DNA of 64,000 nucleotides from Portunus trituberculatus (taxonomy: Eukaryota > Arthropoda > Malacostraca > Decapoda > Portunidae): NCBI RefSeq assembly GCF_017591435.1, contig NC_059276.1, positions 4,183,911-4,247,910 on the forward strand, in the 5' to 3' direction. The notes beneath the pieces were generated by a model. It searched no databases and had not been told where the DNA came from. It saw only the letters and a program-made list of their open reading frames with translations. Of the stretch, positions 52,620 through 64,000 are shown piece after piece (within the stretch, counting starts at the first letter, position 1; each line of letters begins with the position of its first letter). Position numbers and translations under genes: made by a program.

Positions 52620-53600
52620 CGCCTTTTTTTCCCTCCCTCCCCCTCCCCACCCCTATCTTCCCTCCATCCCTTTTTCTTCTCTTCATCGCTCCTTCAATAT
52701 TTCGTTTCCTTTTGATTTGTGTTTCGTTTTCTTTCTTTTTTGTTTCATTTTGTTTCCTTTCTTGTTTCTCCCTTTCTCTTTCCGTTTTCTATGACGCATC
52801 TTTCATTTTCCTTTATTTTTGTTCATTTTTTCATTTTCTATCTTGTTTATTTCATTCTGTTTTCTTTCTTGTCTCTCTCTTTCTCTTCACTTTTCTCTTC
52901 CTTCCCTGTGACGCCTCTTTCATTTCTCTTTCTTCGTTTTGTTTCTCCTTTTTTCTCTTGTTTATTTCATCCTGTTCCCTTTTCTCGTCTCTTTCATTAC
53001 TTGTCTTGTTTTCTTCCTTTTTTTTCTTTTCTTTTCCCTTTTCCTTCCTCCTTTTCTACTCTCGTTTGTTTTCTTTCACTGCTCTTCTTCCTCGATTTGT
53101 ATTTTTCGTTCTTTTCTTGTTCCTTTCATCCTCTATTCCCTTTCTTCTTCTTTCTTCTTATTTTCATCAACATTTTCTCCTTTTCCATTCCTTTTTCTCC
53201 CCCGTTTCATAGTCTGTCCATTATTCTCCCTTTCGTCCTTTATTTTCTTTTTTTACATTTTTCTCTTTTTTTCTAATTCCTTTCATCTTTCGATTTTTCA
53301 TTATTTTTTTCATTTTTTCTCATTTATCTGCTGTTCTTTCCCATTTCTTCTTTTATTCTTTATTGTTCTTTTGTGTGAAGTTTTTGAGCTTAAAGTTTAG
53401 ATTTTTGACATTTTTGACATTTTAAACACTATTTTCCTTAATCTGCCTCTATTTTCCCTTCTTCCTACCCTTTTGTCTTCCCTTCCCTTCATCTCCTTAT
53501 TTTGTTTACACTTTCTATTTTAGTTTTCCTTTTTTTCTATCATTTTCCTTCCCCCCTAAGCCCTCCCATCCCCGTTCCCCATTTTCTTTGTTTATTTCAC
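52620..53600. repeat. T/C-rich stretch with ~110-bp degenerate tandem units
   Basis: TTTCATTYTGTTTYCTTTCTTG occurs near 52743, 52850 and 52965 (spacing 107 and 115), with a CTRTGACGCMTCTTTCATTT box between (52788, 52907). The rest lacks a clear period. The long frames are F/S/L-only and not genes. Confidence 0.7.
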
Positions 53601-54117
53601 TGCTAATGACTTTGTGTTCCTCTGAGTGTTCCTAAGCAAGTTTTTCTTTCAATTAACCTCATTATTTTCCCTCATTTTTTCATCTTCTTTGGTCTTCGCT
53701 TCTACTATGGAAAGTTGGCAACCTCTAACCACACTAGAAAACCTACTACTCGGTTCCCATTTTCTTTGGCTCACTCTGATCGGGGACTCCGCTATCCTGC
53801 ACGACCGTGTGTGCGTGTGTGTGTTTACATTTGCGTGCGTGTGCGTGTGTGTGCGTGTTTCTATGTGTGCGTGTGTTGATCTCCCAACCACCCCACCATG
53901 TGTCTCTGTCTGGTTATGTCCATTTTCTATTTGTCACTTATTCCCGTTTTCTCTATATCACAATTAATCTTCGTTTTCTGTGTGACTAACATTCGTTTAC
54001 TTCTATGCCACCAGCTCTCGTTTTCTTTGCCAATGATATCCGTTTTTTGTGTCACTAATATTCTATGCTATTAATCGTCGTTCTATTGTTTTTTCACCTT
54101 TTTTTTCGATTGGTTTT

Positions 54118-54118
<1 letters not shown>
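53601..54118. other. Gene-free sequence, intron 4
   Basis: Contains a loose GT/GC stretch (53806-53876) and several CATTCGTTTTCT/CGTTTTCTNTG words at 53930-54045. Confidence 0.4.

Positions 54119-54184
<66 letters not shown>
54119..54184. repeat. (GT)n microsatellite
   Basis: Pure GT tract, immediately before the CCAAT-CRE module. Confidence 0.98.
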
Positions 54185-54185
<1 letters not shown>

Positions 54186-54207
54186 GCTTCCTCCCTCACT
54201 CACTCTC

Positions 54208-54304
54208 ATTGGTTGATAATCTGTGACGTCACCACCGGACTGGCCAATCAACACTCCTGCCTCTTGTTTACTTCAATTTGGAACTTTTTTTTTCGGCGCC
54301 AAAA
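54208..54304. promoter_or_regulatory. CCAAT-CRE-CCAAT-E2F-like module
   Basis: ATTGGT at 54208, perfect CRE TGACGTCA at 54224-54231, CCAAT at 54244-54248 and an E2F-like TTTCGGCGCCAAAA at 54291-54304. This combination is promoter-like, but no coding start or transcript feature adjoins it. Function is inference. Confidence 0.4.
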
Positions 54305-54584
54305 GAAAAAAAACATAAAAAGTACAAAAAGTATGTAAGAAAGTAGGAAAAAATCAATACCGTTTTCCCAAATTCAAAAAAGGACCATTGGAAAGAAATA
54401 GGTTATGAAAATTTCAATAAATATTCATTAACATAAAAGTGAATACAATTAAATCAAAACCTGTAAAAAGTAAGTGAATTTTTGGGTGTTTGTAATTTCT
54501 CTCCCCGGAAAAAGAAATAAAACACAAAAATACAATGATTGATTCGCCAGCTAAAGATTACAATGTTAAAAATTATAAATAACA

Positions 54585-54660
54585 GTAATGATAATAATAA
54601 TGATAATAATAACAATAATAATAACAATAATGATAATAGTAATAATAATAACAATAATCC
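54585..54660. repeat. (AAT)n imperfect tract
   Basis: AAT units mixed with GAT and AAC. Confidence 0.93.
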
Positions 54661-59600
<4,940 letters not shown>

Positions 59601-59662
59601 GTTGCCAGATGAGCTGTGTTACCTCCATGCTGTTGATGTGAGCGAGCGATGAAGTTGAGGGT

Positions 59663-59757
59663 CTGGCGACATTTGGCAACATTCATTTTGCTTGAATTAA
59701 GAGATCTCATTGGTCGTCTTCTTGATTACGTCACGGATTTGTTGCCAGATGTCGCGG
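59663..59757. promoter_or_regulatory. CCAAT-CRE module inside an inverted repeat
   Basis: ATTGGT at 59709 and TTACGTCA at 59725 have the same 16-bp start-to-start spacing as at 54208/54224. They are framed by CTGGCGACATTTGGCAACA (59663-59681) and its inverted, slightly changed copy TGTTGCCAGATGTCGCGGT (59739-59757). Confidence 0.4.
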
Positions 59758-60039
59758 TTCCTTGCGTTTCTTTACATTTCTTACATTATCTCTCCCTGCT
59801 GTGGTGTTATTTGTGGATAGCAATATACATACATACATTCATACTGTGTGTATATGTATATTGGTGTATCCCAAGATTCCCTCTTCCCTGCTAATATGCG
59901 CCAACCTTCTACATTTTGTTTTGACATCATCACCTGAGCCAAAACCAAGCTCTCTTTTGCCCATTTTTTTACATGTTGCCTCCTCCAAGCCTTCCTCCAG
60001 CCCTTCTCAACATCTGGCTTCCCCCCATTCCCATCCCCA

Positions 60040-60080
60040 CTCACACTCACTCACTCAACCACTCACTCACTCACTCACTG
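60040..60080. repeat. (CACT)n tract
   Basis: CACT/CACTC units with an AACC interruption. Confidence 0.9.
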
Positions 60081-60239
60081 CAGTTCTTACTCACTCGATT
60101 CCTATTTAACTTTTAACTCTTAATTTAATTTTCCTCGATTATTTTCTTAACTTGCTCTGAATAATTTGTCATGTTTGTCCCCCAAGGTGTTAGAACTCCC
60201 CTTCGCTGTTCCACTTGATATTGTATTTCTATGTAATTG

Positions 60240-60965
60240 ATTGTCTCACCGTAATGGCCGTCTTGCTAAGGTCTCGCCTCAAACAATTTAACAGTTCCCT
60301 TCCTTCCCCAGAGTAGTAAAATGGACCCGCACACTATAAATGTTTTGATATAGATAACTGTGACTCTCCGTGCCTCCGTGCCCTCCCTCCCCCACAGAAC
60401 AAAAATGGAGTCGCCCCAAGTGTGTCCCTCCAAAAGACACATTTTTTGTCCACCCATGAAATTTGCCATGAAATTTTGAATGCACTCATGCTATAAATTT
60501 TGATGAGATCTTTCCCCCTCCAGTTAACTTTTTTTTTTTTTTTGCCTCATGAAATTTGCAGGTTTGACTCGTCCTCTCCCCCCTACACAGTATTTTAATC
60601 GCCTCAATAATTCGTTCCCTCCCCAGATACAATGAGGATTTGTTACAGGTAGTTCCCCCGGTGTCCAATCCATCACCCTTCAGAATCACGACCCTAAACC
60701 ATCTATAATGTTATCTAAGTCCCTTTTTTATAGCAGATAACAGGATTAGATTCTCTTTTAAAGTATCCAATCACATAAATTCAGCTAGTAACTTATCTCC
60801 CATCAAAATAAATAGTTTCCATGACTCTATACCATATATAATGTTGTCCATCTCCCTTTTTATGCCAAATAGCAAGATTAGGTCATTCTTAAAGTAACAC
60901 TCATATTAATTAACCAGCCAGATATTTGTCTCACCTCAAACAAACAATAATCATAACATTTTTCT
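60240..60965. repeat. Degenerate tandem repeat, units about 130-150 bp
   Basis: A CTATAAATGTTTTGATA-like word recurs at 60331, 60487, 60699 and 60832 (last two 133 bp apart), and CTCRCCTCAAACAA at 60275 and 60934. Divergence is high. Confidence 0.6.
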
Positions 60966-62620
60966 AACTTGGTATATTTTTCGAGTAAGTTTAAATTCTT
61001 GATATAAAGGACTACAAAGAAGTTTTAAGTATAAATACATAAAGTAACAGTTAAATTCTTTTGATGTATTTAGAGTTTTGCTTTGGTCTCACACAGGTCT
61101 TGAATATTTTAGTGAACGACCAACAAGTCAGATGATATTGCCTTTTTCACACTAACCATGACTTACTGGCCCTTAGATACTAGTGAAGTCTTAACAACCC
61201 CTCACCCAAGCAAATAAATACACCCTCCTTATCACTCTCATTTCTCCTTCTTTTATTCCATTTACATTTAGTTCAGTTGTCGATTTAAACACTCATAAAT
61301 GTCTTCAATAAACTGTCAACGTTTTTTTTTTTTTTTCTATTATCATCTTCGTTTAGTTTTCTTTTTCATTTTTTTCTTCTTTTTTCAAGGCTTTTAATTT
61401 GTTTGTTAGTTTGTATTCCTACCACATTCACCACATCTATTCCCCACCACCATTTCAACCATCAACATCACCACCACTATCACCACCACCACTACCACCA
61501 CCACCACCATTATCACCGCATCCGTCTCTCCTCCACGCCTCATTAAACTTTTCTCTCTCTCTTTTACTGCCAACAAATTTCTACTACTACTACTACTACT
61601 ACTACTATTACTACTACTATTTCTGCTACTGTAACCACCACCACTACTTCTAAACTACACAAAATCTTACGCACTTTTGCTATCATTGCTGTACCAAATA
61701 TACCACCACCACCACCACCACCACTGCGCCAGGTGTCAGCTAACTAACGAGAGCCAATCATCACTTGCAGGTGGCCGGAAGATGTCGCGTCGATTCACCG
61801 CTCGCTTAGCCAAAAAGAAAAGACACGAACCCTAAAAAAGAAAAAAAAATCTACTCTGTTTTGTTTTAGTTTCTTTTTCACACCGCACCGTTTCATCGAG
61901 TTTGTTTTGTTTTCTTTTTTCTTTTTGGTCTCTTTATTTTTGGTTTTTAATAATGCTATGAAATGAAATTGTCAAAAAACAAAAAAAGCAAAATAAAAAA
62001 AGAAAACACGGCACTGTGTATATACAAAACTAAGCCTCAATAATGCAGCTTTGAATGACATGACTTTTTTTTTCCCTTATTTTGTCTTCTAAGAGTTTTT
62101 TCAGCACTAATAACTAGAGCACTTGTTAATATAGACCTCATTTCGCCCGCCGCTCCCTCCACGCCCCGCCGCACACCGCCCACTCAAACTAACACAAAAA
62201 ATGCATCCGGATTTCTTTACATGCTTATTTCTGAATGTTTTTTGTCAGAGTTTTCCAGCACTAATCAAACCGACGCACGTTTAATATTGCTATTTTTTTC
62301 GCTCACTCCAAAAAAGTCTAGGTTGCAAAATAATAAGCAAAGGTACTAATGATTTCTTGTTTTTCTTCCTTTTTCACTTGTTTGTTTTTTTGTGGGAGCC
62401 GGAGAAGCCGTAATTGTGTCGCGAGTTTGTTTGTTCCTTTGGTTTGTGTGCGCGCAAGACAAGTTTTGCCACAACACCCCACCAGGAAAGACTTGCTTGC
62501 TGTTCTTGTTCTTGTTCTTGTTCTCCTGATTCACCAGCGGCTGCTCTCCCTCACTGCCCGGAGCGTGGTGGTGGCTGGCAATGCTCCTTCTGTTCCTTGA
62601 GCTCTGAGCTGTCTCTTTCC
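60966..62620. other. Gene-free sequence, intron 4
   Basis: AT-rich, with CCA (61466-61512) and CTA (61581-61625) tracts. A site with CTAAC branch-like words and TTGCAG at 61770 and a pyrimidine-AG at 62535 open short frames to stops. Neither is called as an exon. Confidence 0.4.
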
Positions 62621-62629
62621 CTCACCACC

Positions 62630-62735
62630 ACCATCATCAACACCACCACCACCACCACCACCACCACCATTACTCACCCCATCCATCCTTCACCACCACT
62701 ACTACCACCACCACCACCACCACCACCACCATCCA
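62630..62735. repeat. (CCA)n tracts upstream of exon 5
   Basis: CAC/CCA units at 62638-62672 and 62695-62732. The + frame stays open from here into exon 5 and would read poly-His/Pro. Confidence 0.93.
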
Positions 62736-62875
62736 CCGCCACCCCCCTCCCCAACCCGCCACCACAGCATCCCAGTGGTGCGCCTCTACCCCAGCCTCCC
62801 CCGCCTGTCCCCCGCCGTCCCGCCTGCACGCCCCTTCCCCCGCCGCGCCAGCAGCTGACGGAGGTGTGGTTGCAG

Positions 62876-63391
62876 GACTACAAGGAGTTCATAGACGCGG
62901 AATGCCTGGTGCCGGCCCCGGTGACGGAGGCGCCCTTCCCCATAGAGCTGCGGCCGCTTAAGACCACGGATGGGGGGCGGGGGGGCGGGGGGATGGGCCA
63001 CGACTTGGCCTCCATGGACTCAACAGACACCTTCGCCTCCTGCCCCACCCACCCCTTCAACTCGGAGGCTGACCTCACCGACGACCCGCCCAACAACAAA
63101 GACTCCAACCTCTACGTCAATCCCCTCGACGCCGACGGCTACCAGGCCCCGGGCGCGGCAGCGGGCGCGGGCGCAGGCGCGGGTGCGGCGGCGGAGGCGA
63201 CGACGGCGGCAGCGGCCTCGCCCCGCACGCCCACGCCGCGCTCCTCGCCGCGCCACCGCCTGCACCGGCCGCAGGGCTACACCACCGACTCCTTCGACGA
63301 CACGCGCAGCACCGACAACCTGTTGGGCAGCAGCCGCTCCTCCCTGCAGGACTCCCCGCTGCCCAAGCACCGCCGCGCGCGCTTCCAGGAG
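62876..63391 (+). CDS. Shab: Shab/Kv2 exon 5: distal tail with PRC/FFAT-like motif
   Basis: Residues 622-793, 172 codons, phase 0 at both ends. It starts DYKEFIDAECLVPAPVTEAP, which continues the CCFCSTK of exon 4. The acceptor is GGTGTGGTTGCAG/GAC with a weak pyrimidine tract; a CTGAC branch-like word lies at 62855-62859. Residues 667-682, SMDSTDTFASCPTHPF, resemble the vertebrate Kv2 clustering motif (SMSSIDSFISCATDF from memory) that binds the ER proteins VAPA/VAPB. Then come NLYVNPLDADGYQ, an Ala/Gly run (714-735), an SP/TP-rich block and TDSFDDTRSTDNLLGSSRSS. The donor is GAG/GTACGC at 63392. If that is not used, 34 more codons lead to a stop at 63494-63496, with AATAAA at 63599. Confidence 0.9.
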
Positions 63392-64000
63392 GTACGCCCC
63401 TTCCATCTACCATCTTGCCACGCCCATCTCACGCCCACGTCACGCCCACGACACCCAAAACACAGGCAGTCGGCGAGATACACCTTGCTGAAATGACTGT
63501 CGCCAGATTCATGCCCAAACAGCTCAACTTGTATTAAGAGTCTGACCTCAGTCTTGCCTTGTACGGTAGCGGCTCTCCTGCCTCACCCGGAGACCCACAA
63601 TAAATACTTGAAAAGTCACTCCTTGAGATTTGTGTGTGAACATAACGCTGCCTGTGGTTCCCTGCTACTGATGATGATAGCGATGATGATAATGATTACG
63701 ATTATTATTATTATTACTACTACTACAACTACTACTACTACTTCTGCTATTACTCTTATTATTACCACTACCACTACTAATATGATGATGACAGTTGATG
63801 GTTATGATGATTATTCTGATGATGATCTCACTGACATCCCCTACAACAACAGCGGTTTTCATGAGCGACCCAACAGTAGTGCATGCCTGTGTGTTCTGCA
63901 TGACCCGTCTTTTGTGTCACCAGTTTAGTTCCTCACCTTGTAACCGTACTTTACGTCACCACACAATTCAGGCCTTTTATTTCAGCACCGAAGTTGAGGA
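63392..64000. other. Start of intron 5 or 3' UTR
   Basis: Begins with three ACGCCCA words. It holds GAT (63667-63700), ATT and CTA/CCA triplets to about 63790. No further exon seen. Confidence 0.5.

Noticed and set aside
52712..53400. Overlapping + strand frames looking like multi-pass membrane proteins
   Set aside because: Three overlapping frames of T/C-rich sequence all read F, L and S; apparent hydrophobicity comes from composition.
61771..61820. Acceptor with CTAAC words and a short frame MSRRFTARLAKKKRHEP
   Set aside because: Seventeen codons, no donor, and the frame from a phase 0 join stops after 12 codons; no family recognised.

Overview
This is a eukaryotic, almost certainly arthropod, genomic window, and probably from a decapod or other crustacean. 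The evidence for that is a spliced Shab/Kv2 potassium channel gene of arthropod type, very long introns, an extreme load of long (CA)n, (GA)n, (GGA)n and (AAT)n microsatellites, and a short stretch of the arthropod telomere motif CCTAA. The taxon is an inference from these traits, not from a species-specific marker.

One gene can be supported: the + strand Shab (Kv2 delayed-rectifier) locus, from an acceptor at 8380 to beyond the right edge. Five coding exons join in frame: 8444-9157 (N-terminus and T1 domain), 32136-32964 (S1 to S6 and proximal C-terminus), 39535-39773, 45555-45635 and 62876-63391 (cytoplasmic tail). The introns are 22,978, 6,570, 5,781 and 17,240 bp. The joined frame is 2,379 nt, or 793 codons, with no stop, so the 3' end is probably outside. 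A sixth, candidate cassette exon (47970-48077, 36 codons, phase 0/0) fits between the last two. Exons 2 and 3 each continue in frame past their donors into coding-like sequence that ends in a stop, which suggests alternative shorter C-termini. A 20-codon upstream ORF ends on the main start codon.

By my own addition of tracts, about a tenth of the window is simple-sequence repeat. Layout: 1-8380 is upstream or 5' UTR intron, with microsatellites, a ~105-bp minisatellite and an 829-bp inverted-repeat transposon that split one minisatellite unit. 9158-32135 is intron 1, with several minisatellites, a 170-bp GT/CA palindrome, a TCCAC-rich block and a CpG-rich island at about 29.0-30.9 kb. 32965-39534 is intron 2, with the longest CT tract and a nine-copy CACCTG cluster. 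39774-45554 is intron 3, AT-rich in its second half. 45636-62875 is intron 4, with the cassette exon, dense tracts at 48.9-52.1 kb and two CCAAT-CRE modules. 63392-64000 is probably the start of intron 5.

The most notable items are a tail motif in exon 5 resembling the vertebrate Kv2 clustering/VAP-binding motif, the cassette exon, the 829-bp transposon with an 8-bp target duplication, and the regulatory-looking E-box and CCAAT clusters. No tRNA, rRNA, CRISPR or autonomous transposon gene was seen. The many long low-complexity open frames are products of microsatellites, not genes.
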